DNA from: Planotetraspora silvatica
GTDB taxonomy: Bacteria > Actinomycetota > Actinomycetes > Streptosporangiales > Streptosporangiaceae
DNA: 64,000 nt
Assembly (NCBI RefSeq): GCF_016863315.1
Contig: NZ_BOOQ01000032.1
Span: forward strand, 1 to 64,000
Direction of reading: 5' to 3'
The position numbers and the translations under genes are program-made. Numbering within the stretch: position 1 is the first letter of the stretch; each line of letters begins with the position of its first letter. Below are positions 7,610-15,802 of this stretch, piece by piece. The notes below the pieces were generated by a model, which was not told the origin of the DNA, did not search any database, and was given only the letters and a program-made list of their open reading frames with translations.

Positions 7610-7791
7610 TTCTCTGATCGCGAATGCCCAGGTCAGAGAATATTTCTTGATCCAGGCCTTGCGCGGGACGATGGCAGATGGGATGCGAGGTGGGCGGAGG
7701 CGTCCGCCACGCGCATAACGCCGGACACGCGGTGACAGATACCGAGTGAGGCCACTAGTGAAATGTGTCGTAAGCCGCCCGAGCATTCGGC

Positions 7792-7893
7792 CTATGGCCG
7801 CCGGCGACGTACCACCAGGACGACAACGACTACGACCAGCAACAAGCCCACGAGAGCCAGGAGTTCGAACCAGCCCAACCCAATCACGCGCAC
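7792..7893 (-). CDS. very small single-span membrane protein (33 aa)
   Basis: GTG start at 7893, with GTG 7887 also possible. The sequence AAGGGG lies 5 bases upstream. The peptide has a polar start, one uninterrupted hydrophobic stretch (FELLALVGLLLVVVVVVLV) and a C-terminal cluster of four arginines followed by Pro and stop. This is the positive-inside pattern of an N-out single-span peptide. It has no homologue I can name. The first codon lies 136 bases from the beta-lactamase start on the other strand. Confidence 0.35.
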   Translation of the reverse strand: MRVIGLGWFELLALVGLLLVVVVVVLVVRRRRP

Positions 7894-8028
7894 CCCTTGC
7901 AGCCGAGATCAGTAGCCTTACAGTGTGCACGTGGACGGGCTAGGTCAAGGTCTTTCGCACCGCTAACCGAGACCCTCCACTTGTTGGGATTGGCGGCCAA
8001 GTCGAGGAAGCATCCGGTATTGCGTGTA

Positions 8029-9000
8029 ATGAAAGACCCATCACGGTTTCGGACCGCGCTCGGCGCCACTGGGCTCGCCCTGTCCGCCCTCATCGGCCTG
8101 GCCGGCTGCGGCGAGACCGCGGTCACCAAGACCACGGCCACGCAGAGCGCCACAGCACGAATTCCCAAGCCGGCGACGTCCACGGCCCCGGCCCCGGCGG
8201 AGGTCGACCGGCAGCTCCGCCGCCTCGAACAACAGAACCACGGACGCATCGGCGCGTACGCGATCGACACGGGGACGGGACGGGCCCTGAGCCACCGGGC
8301 CGGCGAGTTGTTCCCGACGTTGTCGACATTCAAGGCGATGGTCTCCGCGGCGGTGCTGCGGAAGGCGCGGCAGTCCGATCCCGGACTGATGGACCGGGTC
8401 GTCCACTACACCGGCGACGACCTCGTGGACTACTCGCCCATCACCGAGAAACACGTGGACACCGGCATGACCGTGGCCGAACTGTGCGACGCGGCGATCA
8501 CCGTGAGCGACAACACCGCGGGCAACCTGCTGCTCAAGCAGATCGGTGGACCGGCTGGGCTCACCGCGTTCTACCGCTCACTCGGCGACTCGGTGAGCCG
8601 GCTCGACCGCTGGGAGACCGAGCTCAACGAATGGAAGCCCGGTCAGAAACGCGACACCACGGCCCCGTCCGCCTATGCCCGCGACCTGTTGGCGCTCACC
8701 CTGGGCAACGCGCTCGAGCCCGCCGATCGGACCCGCCTGATCGGCTGGATGGACGATGCCACGACCGGGGACGCGCGCATCCGGGCCGGGCTGCCCAAGG
8801 ACTGGACCGTCGGCGACAAGACCGGGACCGGCCCGACCTACGGCACCACGAACGACATCGCGGTCGTCCGGCCACCGTCCGGCGCACCGGTGGTCATGGT
8901 GATCCTCACCAACCGCCGGGCCGCGGACGGCGCCGGTGACGACAAGATCGTCGCCAAGACCGCCGCCATCCTCGCCCGCGGGCTCGGCAGGACCGATTAG
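8029..9000 (+). CDS. class A serine beta-lactamase (lipoprotein)
   Basis: 323 residues. A lipoprotein signal ends in the lipobox LAGC (Cys ~27), followed by a Thr/Ala/Pro-rich linker of ~35 residues, so the enzyme should be tethered to the outer face of the cell membrane. All class A motifs are present: STFK (~residues 99-102), SDN (~159-161), the omega-loop ETELN with the general-base Glu (~197) and KTG (~264-266). It should hydrolyse penicillins or related beta-lactams. ATG 8029 was chosen because it directly precedes the signal peptide. The ribosome-binding site is weak. No BlaR/BlaI regulator lies nearby. Confidence 0.95.
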   Translation: MKDPSRFRTALGATGLALSALIGLAGCGETAVTKTTATQSATARIPKPATSTAPAPAEVDRQLRRLEQQNHGRIGAYAIDTGTGRALSHRAGELFPTLSTFKAMVSAAVLRKARQSDPGLMDRVVHYTGDDLVDYSPITEKHVDTGMTVAELCDAAITVSDNTAGNLLLKQIGGPAGLTAFYRSLGDSVSRLDRWETELNEWKPGQKRDTTAPSAYARDLLALTLGNALEPADRTRLIGWMDDATTGDARIRAGLPKDWTVGDKTGTGPTYGTTNDIAVVRPPSGAPVVMVILTNRRAADGAGDDKIVAKTAAILARGLGRTD

Positions 9001-9142
9001 GACGCGACCGGATGGTCGGAGCGCCGGGCCTGCGGAAGCGACCAAAGGGGCTGATCGCGCTTGCATACGTTCCGGCAGGCCGGCTCAGCGATTTGCGGGA
9101 TTCCGGAAGGATTCTGAGGCGAGTCACGATCGCCATGAACGG

Positions 9143-9334
9143 CTACGGTCTATGCCGCCGAAGCACAGTGAACGCATGGCGGTCCAGGACCGCCCTCGCG
9201 TCAGCCCGTCGTCGGGCGTCGGAGTGGAGCAGGGCCATTAAGACGGCCACGACGTACGTCACGACCAAGCAGCAGATAAATGCACACGTCAGCCATGGGA
9301 TAGCAGCAATCAGGGCAGTAAGGAACGCAGGCAC
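9143..9334 (-). CDS. small membrane protein
   Basis: 63 residues from GTG 9334. The first ~38 residues are almost continuously hydrophobic (two spans: FLTALIAAIPWLTCAFICCL and VVTYVVAVLMALL), followed by an Arg-rich cytosolic tail (DARRRADARAVLDRHAF). Three Cys residues lie in or beside the membrane part. No family is recognised and the start lacks a clear ribosome-binding site, so the call rests on composition and topology. Confidence 0.4.
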   Translation of the reverse strand: MPAFLTALIAAIPWLTCAFICCLVVTYVVAVLMALLHSDARRRADARAVLDRHAFTVLRRHRP

Positions 9335-9673
9335 GACAGGACCGCCAATCCGATAACGGCACTTGTCGCTGAAACCTGTAATGCGTCGGTGGAGAAATCA
9401 CGCCACCGGCGCAAAGCAGATGCTCAGCGCGGATTGTCACGATTACGCGGGCCTTTAGTGATCGTCAAGGCCTCGCGTGACGGATATCGTGGAACATCAG
9501 CCGGTCGAGGCGAAGACGAGCCCGTGATGCTTCGACCGTCCTTCCGACGCCGGCGTCTCGACGGGGGGAACGCGGGCAGGCTGTACGAGCTCAGCCGCCG
9601 TCACAGGTACCCGATGTCTGTATCGCGTGCCGATCAGTGGCAGGTATCTTCCCTCGGATTCTGGAGGCTGTTG
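9335..9673. other. intergenic region with no supported gene
   Basis: About 340 bases between the small membrane protein and the SDR gene. Open frames crossing it give low-complexity Arg/Ser-rich peptides. A short inverted repeat (CGGTGG and CCACCG near 9387-9410) is the only structure noted. The right end supplies the GGAGG ribosome-binding site of the SDR gene. Confidence 0.5.
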
Positions 9674-10375
9674 ATGACCGATTCTCCTGTCGCTCTCATC
9701 ACTGGAGGTGGAAGCGGAATCGGGGCGGCCACGGCCCGGCAGTTGTTGGACCGCGGATACCGGGTGACTGTCACCGGTCGTGGCGAGGAGCGCCTGCGCG
9801 AATTCGCCAGGGAGCTGGATGAGCCGGCGGATCTGCTGACATTGGCCGGAGACGCGGCCGACTTCGAGGCGGTCCAGGCGGCTGTGGAGTCCACACTCCA
9901 GCGGTTTGGCCAATTGAACGTCGTGGTGGCCAATGCCGGTTTCGCCTCCTTCGACAATGTCGACGATGGCGATCCCGCGGTGTGGCGCGACATGGTGCTG
10001 ACCAATGTGCTGGGGCCCGCTTTGCTGATCAGGGCCGCCCTGTCCGCTCTGAAGCAGACACGTGGACGGATCGTGCTGGTGGGAAGTGTCGCGGGCGTCG
10101 TCTACAGTCCGGGCAACATCTATGGCGCGACCAAGTGGGCGGTGATCGGCTTGGCGGAGAACACCAGGCGCATGGTGACCGGCGACGGCGTCGGAGTGAC
10201 CCTCGTCAACCCCGGTGCCACGGAGACGAACTTCTTCGACGCCGCCGGCGGTGCGCCCGATCGCGCCATGCTCACCTCTGAGCAACTCGCCGCCTCCATC
10301 GTTTGGGCCATAACGCAGCCATCGGGCGTCGACGTCAACACCATGACCATCCGTCCCATCCCCTCTCCACTGTGA
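9674..10375 (+). CDS. short-chain dehydrogenase/reductase (SDR)
   Basis: 233 residues, a classical SDR. The cofactor motif TGGGSGIG is at residues ~10-17, NAG is at ~88-90, a catalytic Ser lies in VLVGSVAGVV, and YxxxK appears as YGATK (~153-157). The Arg after the first strand's partner (VTVTGRGEERL) suggests NADP preference. The substrate is unknown. The start is ATG 9674 with GGAGG 6 bases upstream. The gene is transcribed alone. Confidence 0.93.
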   Translation: MTDSPVALITGGGSGIGAATARQLLDRGYRVTVTGRGEERLREFARELDEPADLLTLAGDAADFEAVQAAVESTLQRFGQLNVVVANAGFASFDNVDDGDPAVWRDMVLTNVLGPALLIRAALSALKQTRGRIVLVGSVAGVVYSPGNIYGATKWAVIGLAENTRRMVTGDGVGVTLVNPGATETNFFDAAGGAPDRAMLTSEQLAASIVWAITQPSGVDVNTMTIRPIPSPL

Positions 10376-10421
10376 GCGCCATTCAGGCGAGCAGGACCCC
10401 GATAGCAATCTTCCGCTGGGC

Positions 10422-10583
10422 ATGACGGTGGCAGGCAATTTCCGTGAGCCGACTCCTGAAGCCACCGCGAGATCGGTTGAGGAACACATCTGCGCCGACT
10501 GCGTGATCCGGGTAAAGCAGCTCAGAGAGTTCATGGACCCGCCCGCTCCCCAATTCGACACATGGCAGACCGACAACCCTTGA
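10422..10583 (+). CDS. small protein with a CxxC pair (53 aa)
   Basis: An ATG-to-TGA frame of 54 codons just after the SDR gene. The peptide is acidic to neutral with ATARSVEEHICADCVIRVKQ in the middle: a CxxC pair, as in half of a zinc knuckle or a redox site. It ends FDTWQTDNP. Codon third positions are mostly G or C, as expected for a real gene. There is no strong ribosome-binding site. The function is unknown. Confidence 0.4.
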   Translation: MTVAGNFREPTPEATARSVEEHICADCVIRVKQLREFMDPPAPQFDTWQTDNP

Positions 10584-10639
10584 CGGCCTTGTGGCCGCCT
10601 CGTCGCCCACGCCCCCGTGGTGTGGGCGGACGAGAGCGA

Positions 10640-10726
10640 CGAGGCACTGGACGGTTCGCCTTCGGCCTGGAGACCGTCCTGGACGGCCTGGCCGATGGAC
10701 CGACCGAAGAGTCAGCTGAACGGTAG
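10640..10726 (+). pseudogene. possible C-terminal remnant of a TetR-type regulator
   Basis: The frame ending at the TAG of 10724-10726 reads GRFAFGLETVLDGLADG, very like the C-terminal helix (RFEFGLxxxLDGL) of TetR-family regulators. An acidic stretch that could precede it (WADESDEALD) is in another frame. No intact upstream part exists. It overlaps the end of the minus-strand gene at 10712. Confidence 0.3.
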
Positions 10727-11914
10727 TTCGGCCTGGGGCTTCGGCTTGGCGTCGGTCCATCCCGCCGAGCGGTAGGCGATGTAATTGATGACGAACCCGG
10801 GCTTCATCTCCGAGTACGGGCCGCCGGGCTTGGTCAGCTCCTCCTGTACGGACAGCACCGCTCCGGTGCGCTCATCGAAGACGATCACGGCTCGTGAGCG
10901 GTAGGTCCCCCGCTCGGCCTTCGGCCCGCCGTACTCACCGGTGACCGTCGTGGCGCGGTCGTCGGAGGCCAGGGCGACGCCCTCGCGATCCAGCGGGTCG
11001 GAGTCGCGGCCGATCGCGTGGATGCCCGGCTGGTCGGCCAGTGCCCGCATCAGGCCCGCCCGCACCTTCGGCGGGACCGGGTCCATCGCCAGGGCTCCCG
11101 CCATCGAAATCTTGACGCTGGGCGGGAGCCGCAACCCCTCGCGCCTCCCCGCGCTCCTCCCACTCGGGTCCACCCTCTTCGCGAGCGCCTCGTCGCTCAG
11201 GAACCTCTCGGCGAGCTTGGCGGGATCGGCCGGCAGGTTCTGCAGGTCCTTGACCGACATCCCGGGGGCGCCCACGAATCCTCCGCCGCCGCCGCGGGGG
11301 TCCGTACCCCTCTCCGGGCCATCCATCTGCCACTTCTGCGCCCTGGCGGTGTAGGTGTAGTAGTGGTCGCCGGACCAGACGCGAAAGCTCGATGGCGACC
11401 CGTCCTTGCGCCACAGTGCCGCGTCCTGCGCGGTCAACGGGTGGGCCGGGAGATCGCGGCCGTAGTGCCCCTCGCCCATGCCGGACTTGGCACCCCACCA
11501 GCTGAACATCTCGCTGTGCGCACCGGTGATCGCGTAGGTCCCGGTCTTCGGGCGCATGATGTAGGACTGGCCATCGATCTGATCGATGTACCAGTACTTG
11601 CCGATCGGCTGCTGTTCCGCCTTCTCGGCCGCCGCGAGGATCGCCCCCCTGGCGTCCAGGTTCACCGTGCCGGGTTGCGCGACCGCTTTCCCGCCGCCGG
11701 GCGTGTTCCCTCCGACGACCGTGTTTCCCCCGACGAGCGTAATCGCCGCGGTCGCCGCCGCGGCCGCCGCGAGCACGCCGCCCAGTCCCCACCGCAGCCG
11801 GGACGGTGAGCGGCGCGGCGGCTCGTTCAGCAGTGCCTTCGCCTGGGCGATCTCCCGGGCGGTGGGCGGGGCGGGCTCGGGATAGGAGTCCCGGACCATC
11901 CGCACTTCATCCAT
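10712..11914 (-). CDS. CU044_5270-like single-span membrane protein coupled to an ECF sigma factor
   Basis: 400 residues. A cytosolic N-terminus (~50 residues, DEVRMVRDSYPEPAPPT...) is followed by one membrane segment (LGGVLAAAAAATAAITLVGG) and a large external domain ending in ...SVQEELTKPGGP...FVINYIAYRSAGW. This layout is typical of the CU044_5270 family found directly downstream of ECF sigma genes in actinomycetes, where it may act as a membrane-bound partner or anti-sigma-like protein; the role is inferred. Start ATG 11914 has GGAGGAAC upstream and overlaps the sigma-factor stop by 8 bases, so the two are translationally coupled. Confidence 0.75.
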   Translation of the reverse strand: MDEVRMVRDSYPEPAPPTAREIAQAKALLNEPPRRSPSRLRWGLGGVLAAAAAATAAITLVGGNTVVGGNTPGGGKAVAQPGTVNLDARGAILAAAEKAEQQPIGKYWYIDQIDGQSYIMRPKTGTYAITGAHSEMFSWWGAKSGMGEGHYGRDLPAHPLTAQDAALWRKDGSPSSFRVWSGDHYYTYTARAQKWQMDGPERGTDPRGGGGGFVGAPGMSVKDLQNLPADPAKLAERFLSDEALAKRVDPSGRSAGRREGLRLPPSVKISMAGALAMDPVPPKVRAGLMRALADQPGIHAIGRDSDPLDREGVALASDDRATTVTGEYGGPKAERGTYRSRAVIVFDERTGAVLSVQEELTKPGGPYSEMKPGFVINYIAYRSAGWTDAKPKPQAELPFS

Positions 11915-12464
11915 GCTGTTCCTCCAAAGTGAGCATCGGATTGGTCCCGCCCAGCGCCTTGCGCAGCGTGGTTCGGGCACGATTCAGCCGGGAGCCGACC
12001 GTGCCGTAGGAGATCCCCAGTGCCGCCGCGACCTCGTCGTGGCTGAAGTCGGCCAGGGCCACGAGCAGCAGCACGTCGCGTTGTCCACGTGGCAGCGCCG
12101 CGATCGCCCAGGCGAGTTCGCCTCGCAGGCCCTCGGCGCTGACCCGCGAATCGACCCGGTCGGTGTGCTCCTCGAAGTTGCGGCCCGGGCCGAGGCGGGC
12201 GCCTGCCCGCAGCGCGCGCGTTTCGGCCCGCTGGTGTCTGCCGATCACCTTGGTGGCGATGCCGTACAGCCAGGTGCGCACGTTCGCGCGTTCCGGGTCG
12301 TAGCGTCCGCGTTGCCGAAACGCCTCCAGGAACGTCTGCGCCGCGATGTCGGCGGCGGCGTCCGGTCCGAGCCGCTTGGCCGCGTATCGGTGGATCTCGG
12401 CGAAGTAGACGTCGAAGACCTCGTCGAAACGCTCGGCCGGGCGGGGCGGGGAGTCCCCTGTCAT
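11907..12464 (-). CDS. ECF-type RNA polymerase sigma factor
   Basis: 185 residues. Region 2 is seen in FDEVFDVYFAEIHRYAAKRL, then DIAAQTFLEAFRQ and RTWLYGIATKVIGRH. Region 4 is seen in LPRGQRDVLLLVALADFSHD and VAAALGISYGTVGSRLNRAR. Start ATG 12464 was preferred because AAAGG lies 7 bases upstream; ATG 12480 and 12497 are in frame further upstream. It overlaps the membrane-protein gene and is likely controlled through it. The target genes are not evident. Confidence 0.93.
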   Translation of the reverse strand: MTGDSPPRPAERFDEVFDVYFAEIHRYAAKRLGPDAAADIAAQTFLEAFRQRGRYDPERANVRTWLYGIATKVIGRHQRAETRALRAGARLGPGRNFEEHTDRVDSRVSAEGLRGELAWAIAALPRGQRDVLLLVALADFSHDEVAAALGISYGTVGSRLNRARTTLRKALGGTNPMLTLEEQHG

Positions 12465-12672
12465 GTGATGCCTTTCCATGACGCGGATGGCGGTCACATG
12501 GGTATCACCCGCAACCCGCTTCTGCTTTCCGCCGTCGACGTGAAGGTGCTCCGATACGGGGCGCCGGCCGTCGACTTCTACGAGCCAGGCGGCGGCGAGG
12601 CCACACGAGAGATCGTTCGCACGTTCATCAATCTGATGAAGCCGGCGTCTCCGAATTTCAATTCCGAGCGTC

Positions 12673-12685
12673 TAGAGTCGTGGCG
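12673..12685 (+). promoter_or_regulatory. leaderless-type promoter of the DUF1707 gene
   Basis: TAGAGT at 12673-12678 lies 6 bases before the GTG start codon. In actinomycetes a TANNNT -10 element at this distance marks transcription starting at the first base of the start codon. No Shine-Dalgarno is present, which fits. Confidence 0.6.
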
Positions 12686-13263
12686 TGAGCGGAGAGTTCG
12701 TGCCGCACCCCCCAGAGCTGCGGATGTCCGACGCTGATCGTGAGCGGGTCACCGAAAGGCTGCATGTGGCCTTCGGCGAGGGCCGGCTCACTCAGGAGGA
12801 GTTCGAGCAGCGGTTGAACGGGGTGCTCTCAGCGCGTGTGTTCAGCCAGATCGAGCCGCTCGTCGCGGACCTTCCCGGGACGGCGCCACCGGCCCCGGAG
12901 CTGAGCCAGTTGCGCACCACGGCGGCCAGCCTGAAGAGGCGCGGCCCTTGGGTGGTGGCCAGGCGAATCCAGGTGACGGCCAAGGCCGGGTCGGTGAAGC
13001 TCGACTTCACCGAAGCCCTCATCGCCCACCGGGTGGTGGAGGTCGAGCTCGATGTGCTCGCCGGCTCCACGACGCTCGTGCTGCCGCGCGGCGCCTCTGT
13101 CGACATCGAGAACGTCGAGTTCATCGCGGGTAACTCCCATGTACGCAGCGTCCCCACCCTTCCGGTTCCGGGGGACGGCCTGCATTTCGTCGTGCGCGGC
13201 AAGCAGCGCGGCGGCGGGCTGACGGTACGGCACCAGCGTCGCCTGTGGGGATGGCACTGGTGA
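12685..13263 (+). CDS. DUF1707 domain protein with LiaF-like C-terminal domain
   Basis: 192 residues. The DUF1707 (SHOCT-like) module lies at ~13-65: MSDADRERVTERLHVAFGEG, LTQEEFEQRLNGVLSART-type spacing, then LVADLP. The C-terminal half is a beta-rich domain like that of DUF1707/LiaF proteins (GSVKLDFTEALI, then VEVELDVLAGSTTLVLPRGA). DUF1707 proteins usually sit at the membrane, but no membrane span is present in this one. The start at GTG 12685 is supported by the leaderless promoter; ATG 12724 would be shorter. The function is unknown. Confidence 0.85.
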   Translation: MSGEFVPHPPELRMSDADRERVTERLHVAFGEGRLTQEEFEQRLNGVLSARVFSQIEPLVADLPGTAPPAPELSQLRTTAASLKRRGPWVVARRIQVTAKAGSVKLDFTEALIAHRVVEVELDVLAGSTTLVLPRGASVDIENVEFIAGNSHVRSVPTLPVPGDGLHFVVRGKQRGGGLTVRHQRRLWGWHW

Positions 13264-13595
13264 CCGGTGCGCGTGACGTGGCGTCCCGCCGCGGATCGCG
13301 GTCGGCCACCCCGTCGGCGAGATCGCCGGTAGACACGCATGGCCGCGGCGAAACCTGGTACAAAACGGGCAATGACGGTGGCGCCTGCCTCCGCCTGTGA
13401 CGAGCGCCATAGCCACCAGTCCAGAGCGCCCGGCGGAGACGACGGGCCAGCCAGTACGCCGACGATCACGTCTCTCCGGCCTGGGCGCCCTGCGGAGCCG
13501 CTCCGGGAAGGTCCCGTCCCGGTGGACCGCGGCCCCTCAGGACAATCAAAGCCCGCATGGATCATCGGGGAAACCGGCACTGTCAGAAGAGCCGA
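13264..13595. other. intergenic region with no supported gene
   Basis: About 330 bases between the DUF1707 gene and the end of the DUF5994 gene, which converge. All open frames are Arg/Pro/Ser-rich and lack ribosome-binding sites. No strong terminator hairpin was found. Confidence 0.5.
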
Positions 13596-14156
13596 TCACC
13601 TCAGATGATGGTGGTGATCACTGGGCGGTTCTCCGAGATGCCTCACCCGGCGCCGGACCGGCCGCCCTCGTTGTCCCAGGCATGCTGCTCCTCCGTCGTG
13701 ACCCCCACCGGGAGGTACGGCGTTCGCGTCACCGGTGGCCTCGGCGAATATCGCCCTCGCCGATTCCGGCGCGGTCTCCGGCGCGATGACCCGCAGGGTG
13801 ATCGTGTCCCTGCCCCTCATGGTCAGGCTGACCAGCCGGCGGTCCATGGAGCGGAACCATCCGACCCGCACGGCCCGGCCAGGGGCGGGAATGCGATGCG
13901 GAATGGCGTCCCAGGCGTCCACGTGCAGGCCCACCCGGAGGGTCGTCTCCCCGGTTCTGCGGTCGACGGCCGCGATGAGGCCCGGGAGTTCGGCCGTCGC
14001 GTCCGTCGACCGCGGCCACCATGCCCCGTCCACGGCCCGCATACGGCCATGGACGGGTTCCAGGCTCAGCCGTGCAGCACGCGCTTGAGGCGGGTTTCCT
14101 GAACGAACACGAGCGAGAGGATCTGTGGAAGGCGAGGGAATCTGCGTCAGCGACAT
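13596..14156 (-). CDS. DUF5994 family protein
   Basis: 186 residues. The family core is evident: ARLSLEPVHGRMRAVDGAWW, PRSTDATAELPGLIAAVDRR, then WDAIPHRIPAPGRAVRVGWF. This matches the R.SL.P.......DGAWWPRS..L..ELP.L signature of small actinomycete proteins often found beside STAS or stress-regulator genes. The true start is ATG 14156, which begins the duplicated leader shared with the STAS gene upstream. The much longer frame extending to 14921 is not coding. The C-terminus is His-rich (HHHH). The function is unknown. Confidence 0.8.
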   Translation of the reverse strand: MSLTQIPSPSTDPLARVRSGNPPQARAARLSLEPVHGRMRAVDGAWWPRSTDATAELPGLIAAVDRRTGETTLRVGLHVDAWDAIPHRIPAPGRAVRVGWFRSMDRRLVSLTMRGRDTITLRVIAPETAPESARAIFAEATGDANAVPPGGGHDGGAACLGQRGRPVRRRVRHLGEPPSDHHHHLR

Positions 14157-14178
14157 GATCGGCCGACCTGTCTCAGCC
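14139..14178 (-). repeat. duplicated gene-start segment, copy 1 (DUF5994 gene)
   Basis: The minus-strand leader GAGACAGGTC(G)G(C)CGAT(C)ATG and the first six codons are nearly identical to those of the STAS gene 840 bases upstream (14983-15021). About 21 of 25 leader bases match, and the two proteins start M-S-L-T-Q-I and M-A-P-T-H-I. The shared ACAGG may be the ribosome-binding site. Confidence 0.6.
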
Positions 14179-14577
14179 TTGGTCGGGGCTGCGGTCGTGA
14201 ACGCCGCGGACGGTGCCGACGCGACTGCCGGCATTCGAAATGTCCTCGGTGGCTTCAGCCTACTCTTCGACGGTCTCCGCCCCGATCCACATGGGCGTAA
14301 GGTCAAGTTGAGGCAAGCACACCAGGAGGTGCGCGATGAGCCGTACGAGGAACACCAGGCCGTCCAGGTTGCAGGAGCAGGACGACCACCAGCACACGCA
14401 CGACGTCGAGGACTCCCATGGTGGTGTCGGCAAGGACGCCACCCTGCAGGAACACCAGGCCCGGCAGCGGGTGCGGCAGTCTCTCGCACATGGCGACGAG
14501 CCCGAGCCGACGCGCCACCGGCACGAGGCCAGAGACGCCAGAGACGCCGACCACTGATCCACCGGCCCGGTGAGCGC
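14157..14577. other. non-coding gap, possibly a decayed membrane-protein gene
   Basis: About 420 bases between the DUF5994 and STAS genes. On the minus strand two short frames together read like a small hydrophobic protein (LPGLVFLQGGVLADTTMGVL, DVVRVLVVVLLL, then in another frame DGLVFLVRLIAHLLVCLPQL). This would need a frameshift. A 14-bp direct repeat, AGGAACACCAGGCC, occurs at 14348 and 14448. No intact gene is supported. Confidence 0.3.
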
Positions 14578-15000
14578 TCAGGAGGCGCAGCGCACCCAGG
14601 TCGCCGTCCCCGCGCGCTTTCCGGGCTGCCCAACTGAGACGTTCTCGTACAGCGTGAAGCCGCGGTCGAGGCCGGTGAGGCGCAGCAGTTCGGCCTCATG
14701 GGGGCGGAGTGCGGCCAGGCCCATGGTGATGCCCATCGCCCTGGCGCGTCGTTGGATGCCGACCAGGACGGCCATCCCGGAGGAATCGCGGAACGACACC
14801 CGGGACAGGTCGCAGATGAGCAGGCTCGTACTGCGTCGCATGGTGCGGAGGAGGCGCTCGCGCAGAGCAGGACTGGTGGAGATGTCGATCTCCCCGTCCA
14901 GCTCGACGATGGTGGCGACATGAGCTTTGCTCAGAGGCCCCCGGGAGTCGGCGACCCCGGGGACGGGTGATGCGATGCGGAAGATGTGCGTCGGCGCCAT
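14578..15000 (-). CDS. STAS-domain anti-sigma factor antagonist
   Basis: 140 residues with one STAS domain: VATIVELDGEIDISTSPALR forms the first strand and helix, LLICDLSRVSFRDSSGMAVL carries the conserved DSSG with the phosphorylatable Ser (~73-74), and LTGLDRGFTLYENV closes the domain. Such proteins bind anti-sigma kinases in partner-switching control of SigB/SigF-like sigma factors; phosphorylation of the Ser blocks binding. No kinase or sigma gene lies next to it. The start is ATG 15000, at the duplicated leader; upstream in-frame sequence is Arg-rich and not conserved-looking. Confidence 0.9.
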   Translation of the reverse strand: MAPTHIFRIASPVPGVADSRGPLSKAHVATIVELDGEIDISTSPALRERLLRTMRRSTSLLICDLSRVSFRDSSGMAVLVGIQRRARAMGITMGLAALRPHEAELLRLTGLDRGFTLYENVSVGQPGKRAGTATWVRCAS

Positions 15001-15021
15001 AATCGACTGACCTGTCTCGGC
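14983..15021 (-). repeat. duplicated gene-start segment, copy 2 (STAS gene)
   Basis: This copy reads GAGACAGGTC(A)G(T)CGAT(T)ATG followed by GGCGCCGACGCACATC on the minus strand. It pairs with the copy at 14139-14178. The differences are mostly transitions. Confidence 0.6.
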
Positions 15022-15439
15022 CCCATGAGAGAAACCGAAGTTGTTTTTTCGCCTCGGGCGACGCCGACCCGGATGCCAACGCACGAAATTTCCGCGGTGC
15101 CGCCTAATCTACCCCCTTCAGACACCTGAGCGCCTCCGTCGCAGATGGCAGCCCCCTTCCGGCGACCTTTCCAGAGACAGCCAGAGTTACTTTTGGGACA
15201 TAACACGCCCTAATAAATAATGTTTTATCCGGACGAATCGTTATCGTCGTTATGAGTAACGCGGCGACCGGCCCGAAATTCAGCGGCCCGCCGGGTAGCC
15301 ACGGGAGTCGGCGGCCCACAGAGCCTCATTCGGTAAAGGCAGGGCATCCTCCTGCCGGGTGATCGGTGTCGCGCATCCCACTGGGGTACGTTCACCGTGA
15401 TATCCGGTAATCCACGCAATCACGACATGGACGGGAACC
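15001..15439. other. regulatory-looking intergenic region, no gene
   Basis: About 440 bases between two divergent genes. It contains an unusually AT-rich patch for this genome near 15209-15255 (AATAAATAATGTTTTATCC), with no open frame of convincing composition. It probably holds the promoters of the STAS gene (minus) and the 15440 gene (plus), but no exact promoter was assigned. Confidence 0.4.
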
Positions 15440-15691
15440 ATGGCCAACAGCGAGCCCACGTGCGAGCTTCACCTCCGGATGGCCGGTCAACCCCATGACG
15501 TGACTTTGCGACTGCACGGTGACGAGCCGACCGAAGACGACGTCGCGGCGTGGATGAAAGAGGGTTCGGTGATCCGGCTCCACGTCTCCGAGACCGGAAC
15601 CCGCGCCCCGCACACCATGCTGGTGAACTTCGCCAGTGTCGCGTTCGCGTGGCTCGTGCCGTACAAGGAAGGCAGAGGCATAGATCTCTGA
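15440..15691 (+). CDS. small hypothetical protein
   Basis: 83 residues: CELHLRMAGQPHDVTLRLHG, then an acidic helix PTEDDVAAWMKEGSVIRLHV, and VNFASVAFAWLVPYKEGRG. It looks like a small alpha/beta protein of a type often seen as single actinomycete genes with unknown role. The start is ATG 15440. The nearby upstream sequence GGACGGGAACC is a weak ribosome-binding site. It lies 112 bases before the RDD gene on the same strand. Confidence 0.6.
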   Translation: MANSEPTCELHLRMAGQPHDVTLRLHGDEPTEDDVAAWMKEGSVIRLHVSETGTRAPHTMLVNFASVAFAWLVPYKEGRGIDL

Positions 15692-15802
15692 ACCGGAGCG
15701 GACCCCAGGGCAACTGGGCACTTCACTGGCCCCGCAGGCGGTGGGTGTTCGGTCCCGCGCTCAGGACCGGTCAATCTGTGATCTTTACGGCACACTTGCT
15801 AC

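Noticed and set aside
7604-7930. 108-residue minus-strand frame
   Set aside because: Arg/Gly-rich with no recognisable domain; the better coding candidate on this strand is the 33-residue membrane peptide in another frame.
14336-14557. plus-strand 73-residue frame rich in His, Gln, Glu and Asp
   Set aside because: The composition is that expected from the antisense of a hydrophobic sequence, and no start signal is present.
13596-14921. 441-residue minus-strand frame around the DUF5994 gene
   Set aside because: The N-terminal ~255 residues are Arg/Ser/Cys-rich and partly antisense or out of frame to the STAS gene; DUF5994 starts at 14156.
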